Part shown: piece by piece, positions 1 through 6,776 of the stretch
Layout of the letters: every line of letters begins with the position of its first letter
How positions within the stretch are numbered: position 1 is the first letter of the stretch
From: Deltaproteobacteria bacterium
GTDB lineage: Bacteria > Myxococcota_A > Polyangia > Polyangiales > Houyiibacteriaceae
Assembly (NCBI GenBank): GCA_019309605.1
Contig: JAFDFW010000320.1
Location: 1 to 7,014, forward strand
Length of the DNA: 7,014 nucleotides
Direction: 5' to 3'
Notes under the pieces: model-generated
Database searches by the model: none
Seen by the model: the letters and a program-made list of their open reading frames with translations, nothing else
Told to the model about the DNA's origin: nothing
Position numbers and translations under genes: made by a program

Positions 1-609
1 GGAGAGTCCCCGTAGGCCCTCGCCGCTGATTGCCGACACAGCGCGCGGCGGGTCCGCTCCCAGGCCTGAGTCACGAATCTTCGCTTCGAGCTGGTTGCGG
101 GCGGCCTCGACGTCCGACTCGCCGCGTCCGATCAAATCCGAGTGGGTCAAGAGCGGAAAGACTCGCAAGGGCCCGATCCCTTCGGGAACATCAGCAAGCA
201 AGCTCTTGGCACGCTCGATGATCCGTCCCACGTCGTGCGCGTTGTTCGGCTCGACAGTGAGGAGCACGAGGTCGGGTGTTTCGTCTACGAGCGCGGCGTT
301 CCATTGCGAGCGTGCCGCCGCACCGTCCACGTCGATCTCGAGCCAGTGGACCTTCGCTCCTTCGTGCTCGAGATGCACCCATTGGCCGTGCTCGGCATGC
401 AACGGAGCCCGGACCGTCGATCGTTCGACAAGCGCGCGAAGCAAGGTCGACCTTCCGCTGCTCGCCAACCCCAACGCGGCGATGCGAGGGGGGCGGCGCC
501 GGTAGAGCAACGCACGAAGCCCCCCCAAATCGATACTCGACACCAGCGGCACCCGATCGAGGACTCTCACGAGTTGGTCCAACGCTACCTCTCTCGCGCG
601 CTCGCTCAT
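1..609 (-). CDS. GTPase-like protein with degenerate P-loop, N-terminal part (cut by window edge)
   Basis: The open frame starts at ATG 609 and runs off the left edge after 203 residues. An in-frame TGA lies one codon upstream, so the start cannot be further out. After a short N-terminal helix-like segment (residues 1-40), a P-loop-like motif GLASSGRST occupies 47-55. It fits the G1 motif GxxxxGK[ST] except that the invariant Lys is Arg53. A DVDG at 93-96 fits the G3 motif DxxG. It is followed by a hydrophobic strand, PDLVLLTVEP (112-121), as in small GTPases. THSD (155-158) sits where NKxD is expected and SAISGEGL (192-199) where the G5 SA motif is expected. The order and spacing support a TRAFAC-type GTPase fold with degraded G1 and G4 motifs, so it may bind nucleotide weakly or not hydrolyse it. 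I cannot name the subfamily. The gene is transcribed divergently from the DUF1444 gene. Fold assignment is fairly secure; loss of activity is inferred. Confidence 0.8.
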   Translation of the reverse strand, partial: MSERAREVALDQLVRVLDRVPLVSSIDLGGLRALLYRRRPPRIAALGLASSGRSTLLRALVERSTVRAPLHAEHGQWVHLEHEGAKVHWLEIDVDGAAARSQWNAALVDETPDLVLLTVEPNNAHDVGRIIERAKSLLADVPEGIGPLRVFPLLTHSDLIGRGESDVEAARNQLEAKIRDSGLGADPPRAVSAISGEGLRGLS

Positions 610-679
610 CGATCAAGTCATTCGCCCTGCTATCTATCCGCGCAACCCGAGCCATGTTAACGTCGCCGCCGGGTAGCTG
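610..679. promoter_or_regulatory. divergent intergenic region, possible promoter for the GTPase-like gene
   Basis: This 70-bp gap separates two divergent starts, so it should hold promoters for both directions. On the minus strand TTAACA (660-655) resembles a sigma-70 -35 box. It is followed after 18 nt by TAGATA (636-631), a weak -10 match, which would place transcription start about 15 nt before ATG 609. No strong Shine-Dalgarno sequence precedes either start; an AGGG lies about 16 nt before ATG 609. I see no convincing plus-strand promoter. The box assignment is a guess from sequence similarity alone. Confidence 0.25.
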
Positions 680-1831
680 GTGGGGATGGATTGGCTCAAT
701 GCTCTGGAAGATGTCGGCGGCGGTCTCGTGCCTGCGGCGCGTGCTTTCGTGGATTCGCAGCGCCCTCCTCTGCCGGGAACCGGCGCACCGGGCATTCGTT
801 GGCTTGCGACCCAACTCGAGGACTTCGTCGATCGAGACACCGACGGGGGCGATGACGATCGCTTTGTCGAGGGTGCGGGAGCGCTTCTCGGCCTCTTGTT
901 GATCGATCACTTGGGCGGCCGGACACGCGAGCGCGACGGCTGCCATCGCGTGCAGCTCGGCCGCTTCGGTTGGTTCGACCCGTTCGGAACGATTCAAGAG
1001 GCCTTGGATGCGGAGGACCCGCGAGAGTGCCTCTCCGAGTACCTGTCGGTTGCGGAGCGCGAAGCCGACGAGAACGGTCCGGTCTCGCGCGTGATGCGCG
1101 TCTTCACGAGTACGCTCGGCCGCGAGCGCCCCGACCTCGACATCGAGTCTCAGTTCGAACTGACGGTCGACCTCAACAACGGCGCCAGCGTCGACTTGGC
1201 CAGCCTCGAGCGCGTTGCGCGCGACCAGGACGACGACGCGGCCACCGAGGCGGCACGGCGCATCATCAGCATGCTCCCGGGATCGAACACGCAAGAAGAG
1301 ACCCCTTGGAACGAAGCTGCAACGCGGCTGCTGCCGCGACTCGTCTCCGACAAGTTCCTGGCATCTTTGCCGAGCGAACAGACTTTGTACATCGACGCGG
1401 TCGGGAGCGACGTGCATTTGGCGCTTCAGCTCCGGTACGGAACGCGCGCGCGCTATGTGCGTTGCGCCGAGGTCGACTCGTGGGCGCTCGAGCGCGCCGC
1501 AGCCCGGCAACAGGCGATCGAGAACCTCGCCGCGAAGTCGCGCTCTTTGCGCCTCGAACGAGTCAACGACGAGATCCTGCGTGTCCGGCAGGGCGACGGC
1601 TTAGACGGGGCGCGCCTGCTTCTGCCCGACTTGGCCGCCCGGCTCGCAAGGGTCGAGCCAGGCTTCTGGGTGGCAGCGGCGCCCCACCGCGACGTGCTCC
1701 TTTTGGCGCGCGGAGAAGCTGTGGACGAGCTCCATCGGCGTGCCCAGGACGCGGCTCAACGCGCGCCACACCCGGTTTCCCCTGCGATGTTCGCTATCAC
1801 ACCACAGGGCCCGCGCCCCTTGCAGGGTTAG
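680..1831 (+). CDS. DUF1444 (YtpQ-like) family protein
   Basis: A 383-residue protein whose C-terminal half resembles the DUF1444/YtpQ family of unknown function. The family-like elements come in order. A strand, LYIDAVGSDVHLALQLRYG, comes near residue 235. A helical segment follows (ALERAAARQQAIENLAAKS). Then come DGLDGARLLLPDLAARL and WVAAAPHRDVLLLARGEA, the latter matching the conserved 'vP.rDvLll' strand. The end, SPAMFAITPQGPRPL, resembles the last strand of the family. The protein is roughly 100 residues longer than Bacillus YtpQ as I recall it, the excess being an acidic N-terminal region. There is no signal peptide or membrane segment, so it is probably cytoplasmic. The start is GTG 680 or ATG 686, two codons apart; neither has a well-spaced ribosome site. 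It is divergent from the GTPase-like gene and lies 43 bp upstream of the radical SAM gene. A long minus-strand frame overlaps it but shows no family pattern. Function is unknown. Confidence 0.8.
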   Translation: MGMDWLNALEDVGGGLVPAARAFVDSQRPPLPGTGAPGIRWLATQLEDFVDRDTDGGDDDRFVEGAGALLGLLLIDHLGGRTRERDGCHRVQLGRFGWFDPFGTIQEALDAEDPRECLSEYLSVAEREADENGPVSRVMRVFTSTLGRERPDLDIESQFELTVDLNNGASVDLASLERVARDQDDDAATEAARRIISMLPGSNTQEETPWNEAATRLLPRLVSDKFLASLPSEQTLYIDAVGSDVHLALQLRYGTRARYVRCAEVDSWALERAAARQQAIENLAAKSRSLRLERVNDEILRVRQGDGLDGARLLLPDLAARLARVEPGFWVAAAPHRDVLLLARGEAVDELHRRAQDAAQRAPHPVSPAMFAITPQGPRPLQG

Positions 1832-1874
1832 AGCTTGGCCCCAAGACTAGGGCGGTCCCGCGGACACGCGCCCC

Positions 1875-4397
1875 ATGCGAGAACACCCCTACGCGCCCTT
1901 CATCGACCGAGTGCAGAAGCCCGCCCAGTATCTGGGAGGCGAGCAAGGAGAAGCGCGCAAAGCTTGGGACGAGGTGGGCTGCCGCATGTGCCTGGCGTTC
2001 CCCGATTTGTACGAAATCGGGATGAGCCATCTTGGCTACAAGATCCTCTATGACATCGTCAATCAGCGCCCCGACTTCTTGGCCGAGCGCGCCTACGCGG
2101 TTTGGGCGGACATGGAGCAGGAGCTACGCTCGCACGATCAGGCTCTGTGCTCGCTCGAAAGCGCGCGCCCGCTTCACGAGTTCGACATCGTGGGGTTCTC
2201 ACTTCAGTACGAGCTGACCTACACGAACATCCTCCAGATGCTCGAGCTCGGGAAGATTCCGATGCGTTCCGACCAGCGGACGGATACGGACCCGTTGATC
2301 GTCGCCGGAGGTCCAACCGCAACCCATGGGGAGCCAATGGCGCCGTTCATCGACGCCTTCCTCATCGGCGACGGCGAGGCGAAGGTGCCCGAGCTCATGC
2401 AGGCCTGGGCCGACATGAAGGCCGAGGGCTTGCCCCGATCTGAGCGCCTGCTTCGAATTGCGAAGCTCGGCGGCTTCTACGTTCCCTCGCTCTACGCGAG
2501 CGTGCCGACGGGCGAGACGAAGATGCAGGTCGTCGAACCGCAGCACCCGGAGGCACCCTTCCCGGTTCGCCGCTCTATCGTCCAGGACTTGAACGACTAC
2601 CCCTTTCCGGTCGACGGTCCCATCGCTAGTTGCCAAACGGTATTCGACCGCGCCTCGATCGAAGTCGCGCGCGGGTGCACCGAAGGGTGCCGCTTCTGCC
2701 AGGCCGGCATGATCTATCGACCGGTCCGCGAGCGCGCGCCCAAGGCGATCATCGAGGCGATGGTGCGCTCGGTCGAGGAAGCCGGCTACGACGAAGCCTC
2801 CCTGACCTCGCTCTCCACCGCAGACTACAGTGCAATTGCACCGCTCGTGCGCGAGTCGATCGAAGCGCTCGCCCCGCACCAGGTGTCGCTGAGCGTCTCA
2901 TCGCTTCGCGCCTACGGGCTCAGCGAGGACGTTCTGGACGACCTGAAGCGGCAGCGCGCCGGCGGTCTCACGTTTGCACCGGAGGCGGGCAGTCAGCGCA
3001 TGCGCGATGTGGTGAACAAGAACGTCACCGAGGACCAGCTCATGGAAACCGCCGAGCGGGTGTTCTCCCGGGGCTGGAGCAAGATGAAGCTCTACTTCAT
3101 GATCGGGCTTCCAACCGAGGAAGACGACGACGTGCGGGACATCGTGCGAACCGGGGCCCGAGCACTCGACCTGGCCCGCCGCGTTCAGCGCAACAGGCGT
3201 GCCCGCGTGACGGTCAGTGTGTCGACGCACGTGCCAAAGCCGCATACTCCGTTTCAGTGGTGCGCGATGGACTCGCACGACACAGTCATCCGCAAGCAAT
3301 CCTTGCTTCGGAACGAGGCCGCGAGCACCCGCGTCCAGCTCAAGGTGCATAACTCGGTCGGTTCATGGCTCGAGGGAATGCTGGCTCGCGGCGACCGTCG
3401 CCTGGGCGACGTGATCCAAGGCGCCTACGCGCGAGGCGCCCGCTTCGACTCATGGGACGAGCAAGTCGACCTCGACCACTGGACGGCTTCGCTCGAAGAG
3501 GCGAGCATCGATCCATCCTGGTTCCTAGGGACGATTCCGGTGTCGGCCCGCCTACCCTGGTCACACATCGACGTCGGCCTGGAGCAAGGGTTCCTCGCAC
3601 GAGAGTATCGCAAGGCGCTGCGCAATCGATTGAGCCCCCCGTGCGGCAAGACAGTCGGCCGCTTCGTTCATCACACGAACGTGAAGGATGCAGAAGAAGA
3701 GAAGCGCCGACTGGTTTGCTACGATTGCGGCATCGCATGCGACCTCACGCAGATGAAAAAAGAGCGGGTCGACTTCCTGCAGAGCATGAACGCACTCGAG
3801 CCCCGCGAAGCACCAACTCCGCCCGAGCGAGTCGCCGAGGACGCCACAATCGACCGGCGGCCGTTCCACGGCGTGGACCAGGGCCCGGTGATGCGCGTTC
3901 GAATCGGCTACCGAACGCTCGGACGAACCGCGTACGCGTCGCATCTCGATCTGGTGCGCACCTTCCCGCGCATGCTGCGGCGCGTAGGCCTTCCGCTCTA
4001 CTACAGCGAAGGCTTCCACCCGCTGCCACGTCTCACCTTTGGCCCCGCCCTGCCCGTTGGGACGGCGAGCTTGTGCGAACACGTGGACGTTCGCCTTCGC
4101 GCCGCCGAGTCTCCCAATCTCGACAACCTCTGCGGGCGCCTGAACGACGCGGCGATCGACGGCATCGAGTTCTTCGAGCATCAGGTCTTGGGCCCCCATG
4201 ACGCCGCCCTCAACCGGGTGATCGAGGAAACCGACTTCGTCGTGGCTGAAGAAGCGCGTGGACGTCGGCGCCGCCCTGGTCGACGTCGTGCTCGGCAGCG
4301 GCCAAGGCGCGCTGGCTCAGGCTGGCATTACCGGGGACCTGCTCCCCATCACGATCACCCTTCGCCTGGGCGGCAAAACGACGCCCCGGCCAGGTGA
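1875..4397 (+). CDS. B12-binding-like radical SAM protein fused to DUF2344 (frame broken near its 3' end)
   Basis: The open frame gives 840 residues. Residues 1-200 form the TIGR03960-type N-terminus: MREHPYAPFIDRVQKPAQYLGGE, the strand LAFPDLYEIGMSHLG and the segment LIVAGGPTATHGEP. The DxHxxG cobalamin-ligand motif is not apparent. The radical SAM [4Fe-4S] motif is C268-x3-C272-x2-C275 within VARGCTEGCRFCQAG. It is followed by the SAM-domain segments TFAPEAGSQRMR and MIGLPTEEDDD. A Cys cluster, C590 and C615-x2-C618-x3-C622, closes this half. From about residue 673 a DUF2344 (TIGR03936-type) domain begins: GYRTLGRTAYASHLDLVRTFPRMLRR, then YSEGFHPLPRLTFGPALPVG. The family reaction is not established. 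In many bacteria these modules sit near ribonuclease E/G and ribosomal genes, but none is visible here. ATG 1875 fits the family N-terminus. The last 45 or so residues are an Arg/Pro-rich, unrelated tail. The true C-terminus continues in the +1 frame at 4258-4542, so this product is truncated unless the sequence is wrong or a shift occurs. Confidence 0.9.
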   Translation: MREHPYAPFIDRVQKPAQYLGGEQGEARKAWDEVGCRMCLAFPDLYEIGMSHLGYKILYDIVNQRPDFLAERAYAVWADMEQELRSHDQALCSLESARPLHEFDIVGFSLQYELTYTNILQMLELGKIPMRSDQRTDTDPLIVAGGPTATHGEPMAPFIDAFLIGDGEAKVPELMQAWADMKAEGLPRSERLLRIAKLGGFYVPSLYASVPTGETKMQVVEPQHPEAPFPVRRSIVQDLNDYPFPVDGPIASCQTVFDRASIEVARGCTEGCRFCQAGMIYRPVRERAPKAIIEAMVRSVEEAGYDEASLTSLSTADYSAIAPLVRESIEALAPHQVSLSVSSLRAYGLSEDVLDDLKRQRAGGLTFAPEAGSQRMRDVVNKNVTEDQLMETAERVFSRGWSKMKLYFMIGLPTEEDDDVRDIVRTGARALDLARRVQRNRRARVTVSVSTHVPKPHTPFQWCAMDSHDTVIRKQSLLRNEAASTRVQLKVHNSVGSWLEGMLARGDRRLGDVIQGAYARGARFDSWDEQVDLDHWTASLEEASIDPSWFLGTIPVSARLPWSHIDVGLEQGFLAREYRKALRNRLSPPCGKTVGRFVHHTNVKDAEEEKRRLVCYDCGIACDLTQMKKERVDFLQSMNALEPREAPTPPERVAEDATIDRRPFHGVDQGPVMRVRIGYRTLGRTAYASHLDLVRTFPRMLRRVGLPLYYSEGFHPLPRLTFGPALPVGTASLCEHVDVRLRAAESPNLDNLCGRLNDAAIDGIEFFEHQVLGPHDAALNRVIEETDFVVAEEARGRRRRPGRRRARQRPRRAGSGWHYRGPAPHHDHPSPGRQNDAPAR
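4222..4260 (+). other. frame-break interval in the radical SAM/DUF2344 gene
   Basis: Frame 1875 reads sensibly to about VIEETDFVVAEEA, then degenerates into an Arg-rich tail. The +1 frame reads KKRVDVGAALVDV from about 4249 and is closed upstream by a TGA at 4219-4221. The switch therefore falls in this interval. No recognised programmed-frameshift signal (prfB-like CTTTGA, A6G or T-rich slip site) is present. DUF2344 domains as I recall them carry some 20-30 more residues between these two segments, so a deletion of 3n+2 bases fits at least as well as a single inserted base. Confidence 0.75.
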
Positions 4398-4542
4398 GGC
4401 GCTGCGGGCCCTGACGGGCATCGACGAGCTCGCGCCACGCGTCGTGAGATCTGGATTCTTCGCGAACCGCCCGGCTGGACGGGTCGCGCCGTTGCAGTTG
4501 GAGCTGCTTCGGGCCAAACCCTCCCTTCAGGCAGCAGAATGA
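4258..4542 (+). CDS. displaced C-terminal part of the radical SAM/DUF2344 gene
   Basis: This frame is +1 relative to the upstream radical SAM gene and carries the expected end of the DUF2344 domain. It includes KKRVDVG just before and across the nominal GTG, then AGITGDLLPITITLRLGGKTTPRPGEALRALTGIDE. This resembles the family's 'KtVDVRplL ... vlrLrvg..gtarPdEvL.aLlGld' region. The frame opens after a TGA at 4219-4221, so the frame change must lie between 4222 and roughly 4260. I do not think GTG 4258 is a genuine start: no ribosome site precedes it and it would begin in the middle of a domain. Its TGA at 4540-4542 overlaps the next gene's ATG, the usual operon arrangement, which supports it as the original end. 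With one net frame correction the whole gene would be about 888 residues. Confidence 0.8.
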   Translation: MDVGAALVDVVLGSGQGALAQAGITGDLLPITITLRLGGKTTPRPGEALRALTGIDELAPRVVRSGFFANRPAGRVAPLQLELLRAKPSLQAAE

Positions 4543-5153
4543 CCGACCGTCTCGACATCTTTCGGAGCTGGGTTCGCGTTGCGGCCGACCGTACGGTCGA
4601 CCGCATCACCGGCACCAAATTCGCTTCGGTGAGCCGGCAGCTGCTCGAGCGGTTTACGCAGCACCGATGGCGACTGAGCGACGAGGCGCTGACATCGGCA
4701 GCAGCCCACGCCGACGGAGTCGATTCAGCCATGGTGTCATGCCGCTCGGGGCGCGTGTTCGTCGATGCCTCGATGAGCAATGGCAGAGAGGTTCAGTTCA
4801 GCTTGGCACCTCGCTCCGTGCGCTTTGCGCCACGCGGCGCCAAAGAGATCTCATTCGACGTCGAACCGCCGGACGCTTACGACAGCTCCATCGTTAGCGC
4901 GCTAGCGGGATGCATTGCAAAGGCGACGTGGCCCATGATCGCGCCTACGGACTCATTCGACGTCGGTGGCGCCATCGTCGAACGCGAAAACTCCGGTCGC
5001 CTGAGGGTGGACCTCCGAAGCGTCCCGGCCGTGCGCCGCTTCGCATCCACGCAAACCGCCGCAATGATCTTCGATGTGCTCGAGCTCGAATCCCTAAGAG
5101 TCGAGCCCGGCTCTCTCGCCCTGAAGCTGAAGCTCCCTCAGCTAACGCAGTGA
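4539..5153 (+). CDS. hypothetical protein, coupled to the radical SAM/DUF2344 gene
   Basis: A 204-residue protein that I do not recognise. ATG 4539 overlaps the TGA of the displaced DUF2344 frame (ATGA), indicating translational coupling; a weak AGG lies about 10 nt upstream. The N-terminal third is helical and basic (RSWVRVAADRTVDRITGTKFASVSRQLLERF). The middle alternates strands (VFVDASMSNGREVQFSLAPRSVRFA) and the end is a strand-rich segment (LELESLRVEPGSLALKLKLPQL). There is no signal peptide, no transmembrane segment, no metal-binding Cys/His cluster and no obvious catalytic motif. Three cysteines or fewer occur and they are scattered. Base composition matches its neighbours, giving no sign of transfer. 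It ends 27 bp from the stop of the convergent glpD gene. Its position suggests an accessory to the radical SAM protein, but that is inference from context only. The coding call rests on the overlap, the length and the coherent protein. Confidence 0.75.
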   Translation: MTDRLDIFRSWVRVAADRTVDRITGTKFASVSRQLLERFTQHRWRLSDEALTSAAAHADGVDSAMVSCRSGRVFVDASMSNGREVQFSLAPRSVRFAPRGAKEISFDVEPPDAYDSSIVSALAGCIAKATWPMIAPTDSFDVGGAIVERENSGRLRVDLRSVPAVRRFASTQTAAMIFDVLELESLRVEPGSLALKLKLPQLTQ

Positions 5154-5160
5154 CCGGTTG

Positions 5161-5182
5161 GTCGATGCGCTGCGTCGACTTT
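5161..5182 (+). terminator. hairpin between convergent genes, possible terminator
   Basis: Bases 5161-5179 fold into an 8-bp stem with a 3-nt loop (GCT). On the plus-strand transcript every pair is Watson-Crick except one U-G wobble. On the minus strand that pair becomes a C-A mismatch, so the structure favours transcripts of the plus-strand operon. It sits exactly in the 27-bp gap between the two convergent stop codons. The following tract is only TTT, so intrinsic termination would be weak. Confidence 0.4.
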
Positions 5183-6770
5183 ACAGAGCTTCTTTCCAGC
5201 GCCGCGACAGCGCGACCTGAGCCTCGTAATCCGCGACGGACTTCTGCTTCTCTTCGTCCGACCAGCCGATGAGGTGAGCCATCCTGGTTGCGACCTTTTC
5301 GACAGAGCCGAGCCCCTGATCGAGATCTCGGAAGAAGATCTGGGTCCGGCGAATCATGACGTCGCTGACGCTCGCCGCGAGCTCCTCCTGCACACCGAAG
5401 TCTACCTGAGCCATGATCTCCACTCGCCCGGGGACAATCGGATCGAGCAAAGATGGAGTCACTGCGCAGAGCTTCGCAAGCTCCAACGCGCGCATGCCGT
5501 ACGTATCGATCAGGTGGCGACTCAGTTGCACCGAGAGGTCACACTTGCACGCCGTGGTGAGTTCCTCAGCGACTCGCTCATGGTCGTCATCCTCGGGCCA
5601 ACCGACCGCACCCGGAAGCGGGAACTTGAACGTCTGACCAGAGTGAATGTCGTCGGGAAGCTTCTCCGTGAGCTTCAGCAAATTCACGGCTACATCGACG
5701 CATTCCTTCGCCATTTTGCGGTACGTCGTGAGCTTCCCGCCAGCAATGGTGATCAGGCCGTCTTCACCAATGACGATTTGATGTTCTCGGCTCACCTGTG
5801 ACTCGGCCATCTCGCCCATTTCGGGCTCCGGCGCGATGAGGGGCCGCAGGCCGGCCCACGTGGAGATCACGTCCTCGCGTGCAATTGGGGTCGTCGGGAA
5901 GAAATGATTGGCCGCAGCGATGAGGTAGTCGACCTCCTCGAGCGTGGCCGCTTCCTCGCCCGGCGCGCCGTCGTAGTCTGTGTCGGTGGTGCCCACGTAC
6001 GTGCGCTCACCCCACGGCAGGGCAAAGAGAAGGCGTTTGTCCTCTGGATGAAAGAGCACCACCGCGTGTTCGACGGGGAGTTTCTCCTTCTCGACCACGA
6101 TGTGGATACCCTTGGTCGGCCGAAGCATCTTACCCTTTCGAGGGCCGCTCATGGCCAAGACCTCATCCGTCCAGGGCCCCGTCGCGTTGATCACGGTGGC
6201 GGCCTTCACCTCCCGCAGGCCGCCGTCACGCGCGTTCTTCACCACGACGCCCGAAACGCGCCCCTTCAGCCGGGCATCATCGGTGGAGCAGTCATAATAG
6301 AGTGGCGCTCCTTGCAAGCCGTCTTGTCTGAGGAGCGGTTCTTCCTCGGCGACCTCGCTCGGGTTCAGAGTCCGGTGCCGCTTGGGCGACCGAAACAAAG
6401 CGAGGCCATCATAGAGCCACATGCCTGCGTTGATCAGCCGTAGGCTCTTTTGCGACCCCTGATAAATAGGGAACAGAAACGCCAGAGGATTGACGAGGTG
6501 AGGCGCGAGGTCCATCACGACGCGGCGCTCGCTCACCGACTCGAAAACCAGGCTGAACTCGTAGGTCTCGAGGTACCGCAGCCCCCCGTGGATGAGCTTG
6601 CTGGAACGGGAACTCGTGCCGTACGCGATGTCGTTCTGCTCGAAAAGCACTGTGCGAAGGCCGCGGCGTGCGGCATCGCGCACAATGCCGGCCCCCGTGA
6701 TCCCGCCGCCGATGACGACGAGGTCAACGTCCTCGGGGGTCTTCTCCCACATCTCTTCGCGAGACGGCAC
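5181..6770 (-). CDS. glpD: FAD-dependent glycerol-3-phosphate dehydrogenase (GlpD type) with internal deletion
   Basis: GlpD oxidises glycerol-3-phosphate to dihydroxyacetone phosphate, passing electrons through FAD to the quinone pool at the inner membrane. The 529-residue frame has the FAD dinucleotide motif GGGITGAG at 21-28 and the ribose-binding E44. It also has TSSRSSKLIHGGLRYLE (52-68), NATGPW, the strand VGTTDTDYDGA, TWAGLRPL and GGKLTTYRKMAKE. A DAO C-terminal domain follows (DFGVQEELAASVSDVMIRRTQIFF). GTG 6770 is chosen over ATG 6752 because TAGGAAA lies 8 nt upstream and the extra REEM residues match the pre-FAD N-terminus of GlpD relatives; ATG 6752 has no spaced ribosome site. 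DARL (165-168) is joined directly to KGRVSGVVV, where relatives have about 27 more residues forming a helix and strand next to FAD. This also explains a length below the usual 550 or so. The family call is secure; whether this copy is active is doubtful. Confidence 0.95.
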   Translation of the reverse strand: MPSREEMWEKTPEDVDLVVIGGGITGAGIVRDAARRGLRTVLFEQNDIAYGTSSRSSKLIHGGLRYLETYEFSLVFESVSERRVVMDLAPHLVNPLAFLFPIYQGSQKSLRLINAGMWLYDGLALFRSPKRHRTLNPSEVAEEEPLLRQDGLQGAPLYYDCSTDDARLKGRVSGVVVKNARDGGLREVKAATVINATGPWTDEVLAMSGPRKGKMLRPTKGIHIVVEKEKLPVEHAVVLFHPEDKRLLFALPWGERTYVGTTDTDYDGAPGEEAATLEEVDYLIAAANHFFPTTPIAREDVISTWAGLRPLIAPEPEMGEMAESQVSREHQIVIGEDGLITIAGGKLTTYRKMAKECVDVAVNLLKLTEKLPDDIHSGQTFKFPLPGAVGWPEDDDHERVAEELTTACKCDLSVQLSRHLIDTYGMRALELAKLCAVTPSLLDPIVPGRVEIMAQVDFGVQEELAASVSDVMIRRTQIFFRDLDQGLGSVEKVATRMAHLIGWSDEEKQKSVADYEAQVALSRRWKEAL

Positions 6771-6776
6771 TAGGCG

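Noticed and set aside
191..1510. Long minus-strand open frame (439 codons) across the GTPase-like and DUF1444 genes
   Set aside because: Its translation is Arg-rich and shows no family pattern. It overlaps two frames with recognisable domains, as expected for a shadow frame in GC-rich DNA.
1832..1874. Short inverted repeat CTTGG/CCAAG (1834-1845) after the DUF1444 stop
   Set aside because: The loop would be 2 nt, the stem is short and no T-run follows, so a terminator is not supported.
2199..2879. Minus-strand open frame of 226 codons inside the radical SAM gene
   Set aside because: It mirrors the conserved radical SAM frame and has no coherent domain.
4240..4260. Programmed +1 frameshift to join the two DUF2344 parts
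   Set aside because: No slippery codon pair, internal Shine-Dalgarno with a stop, or other known stimulator is visible; mutation or sequence error is simpler.
5274..5801. Plus-strand open frame of 175 codons inside the glpD region
   Set aside because: Antisense to well-conserved GlpD sequence; no domain or ribosome site of its own.
5904..6443. Plus-strand open frame of 179 codons antisense to glpD
   Set aside because: It lies opposite the GlpD FAD-domain coding sequence and its protein has no recognisable features.
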